This document shows positions 1-7,307 of a stretch of DNA of 9,821 bases, in pieces (the stretch's first letter is position 1; each line of letters opens with the position of its first letter). The notes under the pieces were generated by a model. That model did no database searches, was not told the origin of the DNA, and was given only the letters and a program-made list of their open reading frames with translations. A program made the position numbers and the translations under genes. Origin of the DNA: Bacillota bacterium (GTDB taxonomy: Bacteria; Bacillota; Clostridia; Christensenellales; Aristaeellaceae); the NCBI GenBank assembly GCA_019137115.1, contig JAGVSV010000216.1, positions 1 through 9,821 of the forward strand, read 5' to 3'.

Positions 1-1367
1 CCTGGGGCCCGTACGTGCTGGAAACCTTCCAGTCCGACAAGATTTACACGCTGGTCCGCAATGAGAAGTGGTTCGGCTTCAACGAGCCGGAGCGCTTCCC
101 CTACCAGACCACCAAGATCCAGTGCGACTTCGTGTCTGAGCCTGCAACGCGCCTGGAGATGTTCCTCAACGGCCAGCTGGATACCTACGGCCTGCAGCGG
201 GACGACATGGAGACCTACGCCAAGAGCGAGTACACCTATTACAATGAGGGTGACTCGGTGTTCGCAATGGTGTTCAACCCCAACCTGGAAGCCATGACCG
301 CCAACCAGGCGGCCGCCGGCGAGAACATCAACAAGACCATCCTGACCGTCAAGGACTTCCGCGTCGCGATGAGCCTGGCCATGAACCGTCAGGAGTTCGT
401 GCTGGCAACCTCCCCGGTCAACGCCCCGGCGTTTGCGCTGTACGGCAGCCAGATCGTTGCCAACCCCGAGGAAGGTATCTTCTACCGCAACACCGAAGAA
501 GCCCAGAAGGTTGTCGTTCGGTTCTGGGGCCTGGAAGAGGAAATCGGCGAAGGCAAACTGTATGCCACCGTCGAGGATGCCATTGACAGCATCTCCGGCT
601 ACAACCTGGAGATGGCGCGCGAATACTTCGACAAGGCCTATGACGAGGCCATGTCGCTCGGGCTGATGAAGGAAGGCGACGTGGTTTCCATCATGGTCGG
701 CACCCCCAACAACACGAGCGCGTTTTACAACAACGGCTATGACTACATCGTCAACAACTACACCGAAGCGGTCAAGGGCACCAAGCTGGAAGGCAAACTG
801 GAGTTCTCCCGCGACGCCACCCTGGGCAACGGCTTTGCCGATGCGCTGCGCACCAACAAGGTCGACATGCTCTTCGGCGTGGGCTGGACGGGTTCCACCT
901 TTGACCCCTATGGCCTGATGGAAGCCTATGTCAAGGAGAGCTACCAGTATGACTCGGCCTGGAACACCCAGGAAGCCATCATGGAGATGGAACTGGATGG
1001 TGTGAAGTACTCGGGCACCGTGTACGACTGGTACCTGGCCATGTCCGGCGAGACCAAGGCGTTCACCAATGTGGACACCAAGGAAAGCGTCAACCTGAAC
1101 TTCGCGTACTCCACCGATTCTGAGAAGACTGCCCGCCGTATCTATGTGCTGTCCCAGATGGAGGACCGCGTGCTGCAGAACTACAACTTCATCCCGCTGA
1201 TGAACGCGAGCTCCGCGAACCTGAAGGGCATGCAGATCAAGTACTACACCGAGGATGAGATGTTCCCGATGGGCCGCGGCGGCCTGCGCTTCCAGACCTA
1301 CAACTACAACGACGCCGAATGGGATGCCTTCGTGGCAGAGCAGGGCGGCACGCTGAACTACAAGTAA
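1..1367 (+). CDS. Oligopeptide-type ABC transporter substrate-binding protein (OppA/SBP_bac_5 family), 5'-truncated
   Basis: The reading frame is open from base 3 (Trp-Gly-Pro-Tyr-Val-Leu) to the TAA at 1365-1367, giving about 455 residues. The gene starts upstream of the window, so the signal peptide and lipobox are not visible. The first GTG in view (base 15) is an internal Val in a GPYVL-type segment typical of SBP_bac_5 proteins, not a start. Family features are this GPYVL segment followed by a lysine/asparagine-rich strand, the block around 160-220 (residues like ATRLEMFLNGQLD), the FRVAMSLAMNR segment near 358-387, and the LFGVGWTGSTFDPYG stretch near 870-915. The protein should bind peptides outside the membrane and deliver them to the permeases encoded just downstream. 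Codons are strongly biased to C-ending forms (AAC, TAC, ATC), more so than in the next gene, which suggests high expression. The oligopeptide specificity is inferred from family and neighbours. Other SBP_bac_5 substrates (dipeptides, nickel, glycosides) cannot be excluded. Confidence 0.9.
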   Translation, partial: WGPYVLETFQSDKIYTLVRNEKWFGFNEPERFPYQTTKIQCDFVSEPATRLEMFLNGQLDTYGLQRDDMETYAKSEYTYYNEGDSVFAMVFNPNLEAMTANQAAAGENINKTILTVKDFRVAMSLAMNRQEFVLATSPVNAPAFALYGSQIVANPEEGIFYRNTEEAQKVVVRFWGLEEEIGEGKLYATVEDAIDSISGYNLEMAREYFDKAYDEAMSLGLMKEGDVVSIMVGTPNNTSAFYNNGYDYIVNNYTEAVKGTKLEGKLEFSRDATLGNGFADALRTNKVDMLFGVGWTGSTFDPYGLMEAYVKESYQYDSAWNTQEAIMEMELDGVKYSGTVYDWYLAMSGETKAFTNVDTKESVNLNFAYSTDSEKTARRIYVLSQMEDRVLQNYNFIPLMNASSANLKGMQIKYYTEDEMFPMGRGGLRFQTYNYNDAEWDAFVAEQGGTLNYK

Positions 1368-1381
1368 ACCAAGTGATCCAT

Positions 1382-1415
1382 GCGCTTGGGGAAGGGTTCG
1401 CCCTTCCCCAAGTGT
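1382..1415 (+). terminator. Intercistronic hairpin between oppA-like and oppB-like genes (partial terminator or mRNA stabiliser)
   Basis: A perfect 12-bp inverted repeat, CTTGGGGAAGGG (1385-1396) and CCCTTCCCCAAG (1401-1412), encloses a TTCG tetraloop (1397-1400). G-T, C-G and G-T pairs extend it by three base pairs to 1382-1415. The hairpin begins 14 bases after the binding-protein stop codon. What follows is TGTTGTC rather than a run of T, so full termination is doubtful. Comparable structures between binding-protein and permease genes in ABC operons are known to protect the upstream mRNA or to cut downstream expression. That role here is inference. Confidence 0.75.
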
Positions 1416-1473
1416 TGTCATGGAGACCATCGTATCTCTGCGCCGGTAATCAACGCAGCGAAATCTTTGTCGT

Positions 1474-1480
1474 AAAGGGG
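1474..1480 (+). promoter_or_regulatory. Ribosome binding site of the oppB-like gene
   Basis: AAAGGGG lies 7 bases before the ATG at 1488. It supports this start over a longer open frame and shows that this permease can be translated independently of the gene upstream. No convincing promoter is visible in the 120-base gap, so the gene is probably read from the upstream transcript. Confidence 0.75.
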
Positions 1481-1487
1481 TTACCCT

Positions 1488-2447
1488 ATGCTCAAGTACA
1501 TTATCAAGCGCGTGCTGTTGATGCTGATGGTTTTTTTGATCATCGTATCCATGTGTTTCGTGCTGATAAAGCTTCTGCCCACCAAGCCCGCGATCCAATT
1601 TGGCAAGGACATGCAGCTGATCGAGATGCGCCGCGAGGCATTGGGCTACAACAAACCCCTGATCGAACAGTATATGATTTTTGTCAGGCGTTCCCTTCTG
1701 GGCGGCGATTGGGGCATCAGCGAAAGCCTGTATATCGGCCAGGAGGTCATGACCAAATTCCTGGAGAAGATGCCGGCCACCGTGGTCGTCAACTCCTATA
1801 CCATGCTGTTCGCCACCCCATTGGGCCTGCTGCTGGGCATATATGCGGCGCTGCGCAAAAACAAATGGCAGGATCACATCATATCCGTCGCCGTCATTGT
1901 TTTTGTGTCTGTACCCAGCTATGTCTACGCTTTTTTGGTGCAGTATTTCCTCAGCTTCCGGCTGAAATGGTTCCCGTTCCAGATGCAACCGGGCTATGAT
2001 TTCCTTTCGTTCAAAACCTTTGTGTCCCTGGTGCCTGCCATCCTCTCGCTGGGGTTTGGCATTGTGGCGGGACTCACGCGCTATACCCGCGCGGAATTAA
2101 CCGAGGTTTTGACCAGCGAATTCCTGCTGCTGGCGCGCACCAAGGGCCTGTCCAGGGCACAGACCACCGTGCGCCACGCGCTGCGCAACGCCATGGTGCC
2201 CATCTTCCCGATGATCCTGGGCGAGTTTATCGGCATCATCGGCGGATCATTGATTATTGAGCAAATATTCGGCATACCGGGCGTTGGCCCGCTGTATGTC
2301 GCTTCGGTTACAGCCTCTCCGCCGGACTACAATTTCTTTATGCTGTTGTCCGCGTTCTACACATTGGTTGGCCTGGTGAGCGGCATTCTGGTCGACATCA
2401 GCTATGGGTTCATCGACCCCAGAATCCGCATGGGGAGCAAAAAGTAA
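1488..2447 (+). CDS. oppB: Oligopeptide ABC transporter permease, OppB/DppB type
   Basis: At 319 residues this is the normal length for OppB/DppB. It begins with the typical short N-terminus (MLKYIIKRV) running into a first membrane helix at about residues 8-28. An extracytoplasmic segment follows (about 30-95, including GDWGIS at 73-78), then further hydrophobic helices at about 100-120, 130-155, 178-196, 240-260 and 285-305. The cytoplasmic EAA loop, which docks onto the ATPase, covers about 211-239 (EFLLLARTKG to RNAMVPI). The family signatures IFGIPGVG (260-267) and the C-terminal DPRIR (310-314) are present. It should pair with the next permease to form the peptide channel. Its codon use is more mixed and more AT-rich than that of the binding-protein gene. 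The start is set by the RBS at 1474-1480, and the TAA shares one base with the next ATG (TAATG). The substrate class is inferred from the family. Confidence 0.92.
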   Translation: MLKYIIKRVLLMLMVFLIIVSMCFVLIKLLPTKPAIQFGKDMQLIEMRREALGYNKPLIEQYMIFVRRSLLGGDWGISESLYIGQEVMTKFLEKMPATVVVNSYTMLFATPLGLLLGIYAALRKNKWQDHIISVAVIVFVSVPSYVYAFLVQYFLSFRLKWFPFQMQPGYDFLSFKTFVSLVPAILSLGFGIVAGLTRYTRAELTEVLTSEFLLLARTKGLSRAQTTVRHALRNAMVPIFPMILGEFIGIIGGSLIIEQIFGIPGVGPLYVASVTASPPDYNFFMLLSAFYTLVGLVSGILVDISYGFIDPRIRMGSKK

Positions 2448-3973
2448 TGAGCGAGAAAAACATGAAGGAAATCCCCGCTTCCAAGTTCGCCTTTGTCGAC
2501 ATGAGCGACCGGATGCACGACCGAAAGCTGGAAACCAAGCCCGTCGGCTACTTCAAGGACGTGGCGATGCGCTTTGCCCGCAACAGGGGCTCCGTCGTGG
2601 CGGCGGGCATCATTTTTCTGCTGGTCTGTTTCGCGGTCTTTGTGCCCATTTTTGCCGAGACCACCTACTCCCGGGCGCTCACGGACACCATGTACCTCAA
2701 CTACGGCAAGCTGCCGCCCAAGAGCAAGGCGTTGGCGTGGCTGGGCCTGGACGGCATGGCCGAGTATACCGTAAACACACATGACTACTATGCTCTGCGC
2801 GCCATCGGCGAGGAAACCGGCCTGGATCCGGTTGTGGAAGTGTACCGCGAAGCGTATCAGGATCCCACCGCCAGCCAGAACGCGCGGTTCTACGATGTGA
2901 AGGTGGATACCTACTACCGCATGGGCATGTTGTACCTGACCATGACCCCGGCGGAGTATGAAGCCCTCCAGGTGTGGCAGGATGAAACCGGCATCCAGGT
3001 GATCTATCCGGCGGTCAGCGACGCCAAGCAGACCGACCCCAACGTGTGGTACCAGGCCGACCGCAAGGGCGCGCCCACCATCAAGGACGGGCACCTGGTG
3101 CCCATCTACCGCACGACCACGCCGACGGACACCAGCTACCACAGCCTGCGCATCCCGAGTGACAACGACCCGGAAAAGCCCTATGCTTATGCCAAGGTAA
3201 CGGGCACCGCCAGCGCGCGCAGCTATGTGGTGCGCATCTGCAAGTATAATTTTTTCCTGTACCGCTATGGCTTTGAGCCGGAGTTCATGTTCGGCACCAG
3301 CGCGCGCGGGCAGGATATATTGACCCGGCTGGCCTCCGGCGCCCGGTTCAGCTTCCTGTTGGCGCTGTTTGTGTCCAGCATCAACCTGACCATCGGCGCG
3401 CTGTATGGCGCGGTGGAGGGCTACTACGGCGGCGCCACCGACCTGTTGATGGAGCGCATCGCCGACGTGCTGGGCGGCATCCCCTTTATTGTGGTGACCA
3501 CGCTGTTCCAGCTGCATCTGGCCAACAAGGTAGGGCCCATTGTCGCGCTGCTGTTCGCCTTTGTGCTGACCGGATGGCTGGGCATGGCATCCCGCGTACG
3601 CGTGCAGTTCTATCGGTTTAAGGGGCAGGAATACATCCTGGCCGCGCGCACACTGGGCGCTTCGGACGGCCGGCTCATGTTCAAGCACATTTTCCCCAAC
3701 TCCATGGGCACCATCATCACGGGCTCCGTGCTGGTCATCCCCGGCGTCATCTTCAGCGAGTCCTCGCTGACGTACCTGGGCATCATCAACCTGGAGTCCT
3801 CCACCATGACCAGCGTGGGCACCATGCTGGCAAACGGCAGGGCCTATCTGTCCACTGACCCCTACATCATCATGTTCCCGGCGTTATTCATCTCCCTGCT
3901 GATGATTTCCTTCAACCTGTTCGGCAACGGGCTGCGCGACGCGTTCAACCCATCGTTGCGGGGGGTGGAATAA
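2447..3973 (+). CDS. oppC: Oligopeptide ABC transporter permease, OppC/DppC type, with large extracytoplasmic insert
   Basis: This is the second channel subunit, 508 residues against roughly 300 for standard OppC. The cytoplasmic N-terminus leads into membrane helix 1 at about 48-70. The conserved FGTxxxGxD block is at 282-290, some 212 residues later; about 35-45 is usual. The intervening segment is soluble and rich in Tyr, Asp and Pro, and should lie outside the membrane. The rest is canonical: ARFSFLLALFVSSINLTIGA (299-318), the EGYYGG segment (324-329), the EAA loop YILAARTLGASDG (396-408) continuing to HIFPN (414-418), the ESSLTYLG block (438-445) and the C-terminal NPSLRG (501-506). The usual GRD of this family reads GQD (288-290). 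Translation is coupled to the previous gene by the TAATG overlap, with GGGGAG upstream. The TAA is followed immediately by the next ATG. The assignment is firm; the role of the insert is unknown. Confidence 0.92.
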   Translation: MSEKNMKEIPASKFAFVDMSDRMHDRKLETKPVGYFKDVAMRFARNRGSVVAAGIIFLLVCFAVFVPIFAETTYSRALTDTMYLNYGKLPPKSKALAWLGLDGMAEYTVNTHDYYALRAIGEETGLDPVVEVYREAYQDPTASQNARFYDVKVDTYYRMGMLYLTMTPAEYEALQVWQDETGIQVIYPAVSDAKQTDPNVWYQADRKGAPTIKDGHLVPIYRTTTPTDTSYHSLRIPSDNDPEKPYAYAKVTGTASARSYVVRICKYNFFLYRYGFEPEFMFGTSARGQDILTRLASGARFSFLLALFVSSINLTIGALYGAVEGYYGGATDLLMERIADVLGGIPFIVVTTLFQLHLANKVGPIVALLFAFVLTGWLGMASRVRVQFYRFKGQEYILAARTLGASDGRLMFKHIFPNSMGTIITGSVLVIPGVIFSESSLTYLGIINLESSTMTSVGTMLANGRAYLSTDPYIIMFPALFISLLMISFNLFGNGLRDAFNPSLRGVE

Positions 3974-6121
3974 ATGGAAAAGCGGCTGCAGGTACAGAAC
4001 CTGCGCATCTCCTTCCGCACCATCAACGGCAAGCTGCAGGCCGTCCGCGGCATCAGTTTTGACCTGTACAAGGGCGAGACGCTCGCCATTGTGGGCGAAT
4101 CCGGCTCCGGCAAGTCGGTAACCTCCAAGGCCATCATGGGCATCCTGGCTGGAAACGCCATGGTGGAGGGCGGCGAAATCCTCTATGACGGGCAGGATCT
4201 GCTCACCATTGAGGAGGAGGACTTTTACCGCCTGCGCGGCGACAAGATCGCCATGATCTTTCAGGACCCGCTGTCCAGCCTCAACCCCATCATGCGCATC
4301 GGCAAGCAGCTGACGGAAGCCATGCTGCTCAAGGCCAAGGCGCGGCAGAAGTCCAGCAAGATCAACTTTGACGAAAAGATGCGGCTGCTGGAAGGGTACA
4401 TGGTGGCTTCCGATCCCGCCCAGGTGGACGAATCCAAGCGCATGTGCGACGAGTTCCGCCGCTACATCATGCTGTACATCAAGCGGGAGCGCAGCTACCG
4501 CGCAGCGCGTGAATCCGCCGAAGAGGCGCGGGACGCGATCGCCGAATTGCTGTACCTGATTGATAAAAACGCGCTGCACGACAGCAAGGAGCAGGTGCAG
4601 GAAACCCAGCAGCTGGTGCTCAACAGCCGCGACCAGTACGTGCTGGCGGCAGGGGACGAGCGGCTGGTTGCCGTGGCGAAGGCGCTTTCCCAGGGGTTGA
4701 GCCATCAGGACAAGTCAAAGGACTTTTCCCGGCTCAAGCAAAACCTGGAGACGCTCCAGCAGGGAATCAACGACATCCTGGCACGGCCGCAGCCTGATTT
4801 ACTGGCGCAGGCCTATTACCATTTCCGGAACGACGGCAAGGATTATTCCGACAACCTGGAAACCAACAACGCCTACTATGCCACCTACATGCAGCAGGGC
4901 TTTACCGAGCGCTTCATCGAGAAGACGGCACGGGCCATTGCCTATACCGATAACATCTTCCTCAACCTGCGCGCTACGGCCATCGCCGAGCTAACCAGGG
5001 GGATGGACGCACTCAACACCGGGGGCGTTGACGCGCTCAAGCCGCTGGTGGACAGCATCACCCAGGCGGTGAACGCCACCATCGAGCCCATGGAGATCGT
5101 CAAGGATTCCTGGGTGCGCACCTTCTCCGGCAGCCTTAAGTCCTTCCTGGCTTCCTATCAGGACGGGCAGCGCAACAATGAGCGCCGGATGCGCGATTTT
5201 GAGCGCACCACCCAGAAGCACAACCGGCTGACAGCGCGCGGCAAATCGCCCACCTGGAAGGTGATCCCGGCCGCGCTGGTGGATATGGAGCTGGTTCAGG
5301 AGAACATCGCCAACCTGATGAGCAACCTCAAGGCCCATTATGAGGCGCTCAACGCGGGCATCGGCCAGGCAGACGAGCGCCAACGCGCCGCGCAGTTGGT
5401 GGAATATCTCAAGGAGAACGCCGCGGGCATCGTCAACCGGGTGACCAAGTATTCAGCCAAGGCCAAAGCCTTGCGGCTGATGGAAGAGGTGGGCATCCCG
5501 GAGCCGAGGCTGCGTTACCGCCAGTACCCGTTTGAGTTTTCCGGCGGCATGCGCCAGCGCATCGTGATCGCCATCGCGCTGGCCGCAAACCCTGACATCC
5601 TGATCTGCGACGAGCCCACCACGGCGCTGGACGTAACCATCCAGTCGCAGATTCTGGAGTTGATCAACAAATTGAAGCAGGAGCGTGATCTTTCCATCAT
5701 CTTCATCACGCACGATCTGGGCGTGGTCGCCAACATGGCCGACCGCATCGCCGTCATGTACGCCGGCAAAATCGTGGAGTATGGTACCGCCGAGGAAGTA
5801 TTCTACAGCCCCAAACACCCGTACACCTGGGCGCTGCTGTCCTCGATGCCCGACCTTGAAACCAAGGAAAAGCTGGAAGCCATCCCCGGTACGCCGCCCA
5901 ACATGATCTATCCGCCCAAGGGCGATGCCTTTGCCGAGCGCAGCCGCTACGCAATGGAGATCGACTTTGAGGAGGAACCGCCGTTCTTCCGGCTGTCGGA
6001 CACGCACTGGGCCGCCACCTGGCTGCTGCATCCGGACGCGCCGCGCGTGGAACCGCCGCGGCTGGTGTCAGAGCGCGTGGCCAAAGTGAACGCCAGATTG
6101 GAGGGGAACGCCGATGTCTGA
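3974..6121 (+). CDS. oppD: Peptide ABC transporter ATPase, OppD/DppD type, with ~370-residue helical insert and no Fe-S cysteines
   Basis: This is one of the two cytoplasmic ATPases of the importer, 715 residues against about 330 for typical OppD. All catalytic motifs are intact: Walker A GESGSGKS (41-48), Q-loop IFQDPLSSLNP (95-105, Gln97), signature FSGGMRQR (522-529), Walker B ILICDE (542-547), D-loop ALD (551-553) and the switch His580. The HPYTWALLSSMPD segment (615-627) and IPGTPP (637-642) mark the OppD/OppF C-terminal domain. The Q-loop and signature are 425 residues apart, because a mainly helical, charged segment (about 118-495) interrupts the helical subdomain. The four C-terminal positions that normally hold Fe-S cysteines are D651, S657, D664 and T682. 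The ATG directly follows the oppC-like stop, with a purine-rich GGGGGTGGAA upstream. The last 8 bases overlap the next gene. The reading frame is unbroken, and both halves of the insert keep the same codon style, so a frameshift or assembly fusion is unlikely. Confidence 0.93.
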   Translation: MEKRLQVQNLRISFRTINGKLQAVRGISFDLYKGETLAIVGESGSGKSVTSKAIMGILAGNAMVEGGEILYDGQDLLTIEEEDFYRLRGDKIAMIFQDPLSSLNPIMRIGKQLTEAMLLKAKARQKSSKINFDEKMRLLEGYMVASDPAQVDESKRMCDEFRRYIMLYIKRERSYRAARESAEEARDAIAELLYLIDKNALHDSKEQVQETQQLVLNSRDQYVLAAGDERLVAVAKALSQGLSHQDKSKDFSRLKQNLETLQQGINDILARPQPDLLAQAYYHFRNDGKDYSDNLETNNAYYATYMQQGFTERFIEKTARAIAYTDNIFLNLRATAIAELTRGMDALNTGGVDALKPLVDSITQAVNATIEPMEIVKDSWVRTFSGSLKSFLASYQDGQRNNERRMRDFERTTQKHNRLTARGKSPTWKVIPAALVDMELVQENIANLMSNLKAHYEALNAGIGQADERQRAAQLVEYLKENAAGIVNRVTKYSAKAKALRLMEEVGIPEPRLRYRQYPFEFSGGMRQRIVIAIALAANPDILICDEPTTALDVTIQSQILELINKLKQERDLSIIFITHDLGVVANMADRIAVMYAGKIVEYGTAEEVFYSPKHPYTWALLSSMPDLETKEKLEAIPGTPPNMIYPPKGDAFAERSRYAMEIDFEEEPPFFRLSDTHWAATWLLHPDAPRVEPPRLVSERVAKVNARLEGNADV

Positions 6122-7307
6122 AAAGAACGATCAGGTTCTCCTTCGGGTGGAAAACCTCTGCCAGTATTTCAAAACCACCAAAGCGGTGGATGACATCAGC
6201 TTCACCATCAAAAAGGGCGAGGTCTTTGGCCTGGTGGGCGAGTCAGGCTGCGGCAAGACAACCACCGGGCGCGCGATCATCAAGCTGTACAACATCACGT
6301 CCGGCAGCATCTACTTCAAAGACCGCCGGATTTCCGCGGGTACGCTTTCCTACCGCAAGGCAATCACGGACGCCCGCAAGGAGATGCGCACCGCGGATCC
6401 CGCCCGCAAAGCCGAGTTGGAGCGTTTCATCGCCGAGCAGAAGGAGCTGATCCGTTCGGCCCGGTATGACCAGAAAAACGCCGACAAGCTCTACGAAGAC
6501 GTGATGAGCCAGGAAGTGGATGAAAAGTACAAGCCCTTGCTGGCGGCTGCTTCCGGCGAGGAGCTTTGGGCGCTGCAAAAGAAATACGCATATGAGAAGC
6601 GTATTGCCGCCAACCAGCGCTTTACCACGCAGATTCAGATGATCTTTCAGGATCCCATCGCTTCGCTGGACCCCCGCATGACGGTGTACGAAACCATTGC
6701 GGAGGGGTTGGTCATCCGCGGCGAGAAGGACAAGGCGGTCATCGACGAAAAGGTGTACCGGGTGCTGGAAATGGTGGGGCTGGTGCGCGACCATGCCAGC
6801 CGCTACCCGCATGAGTTTTCCGGCGGCCAGCGGCAGCGCATCGGCGTGGCGCGGGCGGTGGTCATGGAGCCTGAGCTGATCATCGCCGATGAACCCGTCA
6901 GCGCGCTGGACGTATCCATCCAGGCGCAGGTCATCAACCTGATGAACGACTTGCGGCACAAGCTGGGCCTGACCATCCTGTTCATTGCCCACGACCTGTC
7001 GGTGGTCAAGTATTTTTCCGACCGCATCGGCGTGATGTACTATGGCAAGCTGGTGGAGATGGCGTCGTCCGACGAGCTCTTCCTGCATCCGATCCACCCG
7101 TACACACAGTCGCTGCTGTCCGCGATCCCGAGGCCGGATCCCCTGTTTGAAAAACAGCGCAGGCGCATCAAGTATGACCCGCTGTCCGCGCACGATTATT
7201 CGGTGGACAAGCCCAGTTTCCGGGAGGTTTTGCCCGACCACTTTGTGTACTGCAACGATGAGGAGTTTGCCGCCTACCAGCGCGCATACGGCGGCCAGGC
7301 CGAATGA
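6114..7307 (+). CDS. oppF: Peptide ABC transporter ATPase, OppF/DppF type, with ~90-residue helical insert
   Basis: This is the partner ATPase, 397 residues. Motifs are Walker A GESGCGKT (42-49), Q-loop MIFQDPIASLDP (176-187, Gln179), signature FSGGQRQR (235-242), Walker B LIIADE (255-260), D-loop SALD (263-266) and switch His293. The HPYTQSLLSAIPRPDP stretch (328-343) identifies the OppF/DppF branch. A charged helical segment of about 71-168 lies between the strand after Walker A and the Q-loop, so these motifs are about 130 residues apart rather than about 50. The C-terminus (YDP, DYSVDKPSFRE, HFVYCNDEEF) resembles the Firmicutes form of OppF and lacks the CxxxxxxC-type Fe-S motif. The start is an ATG at 6114, 7 bases after GAGGGG (6101-6106), overlapping the previous gene by 8 bases. 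The TGA overlaps the next ATG (ATGA). It should form an ATPase heterodimer with the oppD-like protein. Confidence 0.93.
   Translation: MSEKNDQVLLRVENLCQYFKTTKAVDDISFTIKKGEVFGLVGESGCGKTTTGRAIIKLYNITSGSIYFKDRRISAGTLSYRKAITDARKEMRTADPARKAELERFIAEQKELIRSARYDQKNADKLYEDVMSQEVDEKYKPLLAAASGEELWALQKKYAYEKRIAANQRFTTQIQMIFQDPIASLDPRMTVYETIAEGLVIRGEKDKAVIDEKVYRVLEMVGLVRDHASRYPHEFSGGQRQRIGVARAVVMEPELIIADEPVSALDVSIQAQVINLMNDLRHKLGLTILFIAHDLSVVKYFSDRIGVMYYGKLVEMASSDELFLHPIHPYTQSLLSAIPRPDPLFEKQRRRIKYDPLSAHDYSVDKPSFREVLPDHFVYCNDEEFAAYQRAYGGQAE

Noticed and set aside
1415..1450. TTGTCA (1415-1420) as a -35 for a separate oppB promoter
   Set aside because: No acceptable -10 lies 16-18 bases downstream. The nearest AT-rich hexamers are at spacings of about 12 or 24.
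1531..1537. A run of seven T early in the oppB-like gene as a possible phase-variation or slippage site
   Set aside because: Seven bases is short for phase variation, and the run encodes ordinary Val-Phe-Leu of the first membrane helix.
1319..1999. A 226-residue + strand open frame bridging the end of the binding-protein gene and the oppB-like gene
   Set aside because: It is in another frame over two real genes and reads through the hairpin and RBS, with no domain signature.
2402..3688. A 428-residue open frame on the - strand opposite the oppC-like gene
   Set aside because: It has no recognisable domain, lies opposite a well-supported permease gene and has the same shadow composition.
6114..6130. 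Shared MSEKN start of the oppC-like and oppF-like proteins as a sign of duplication
   Set aside because: The codons differ and similarity ends after five residues; the proteins belong to unrelated families.
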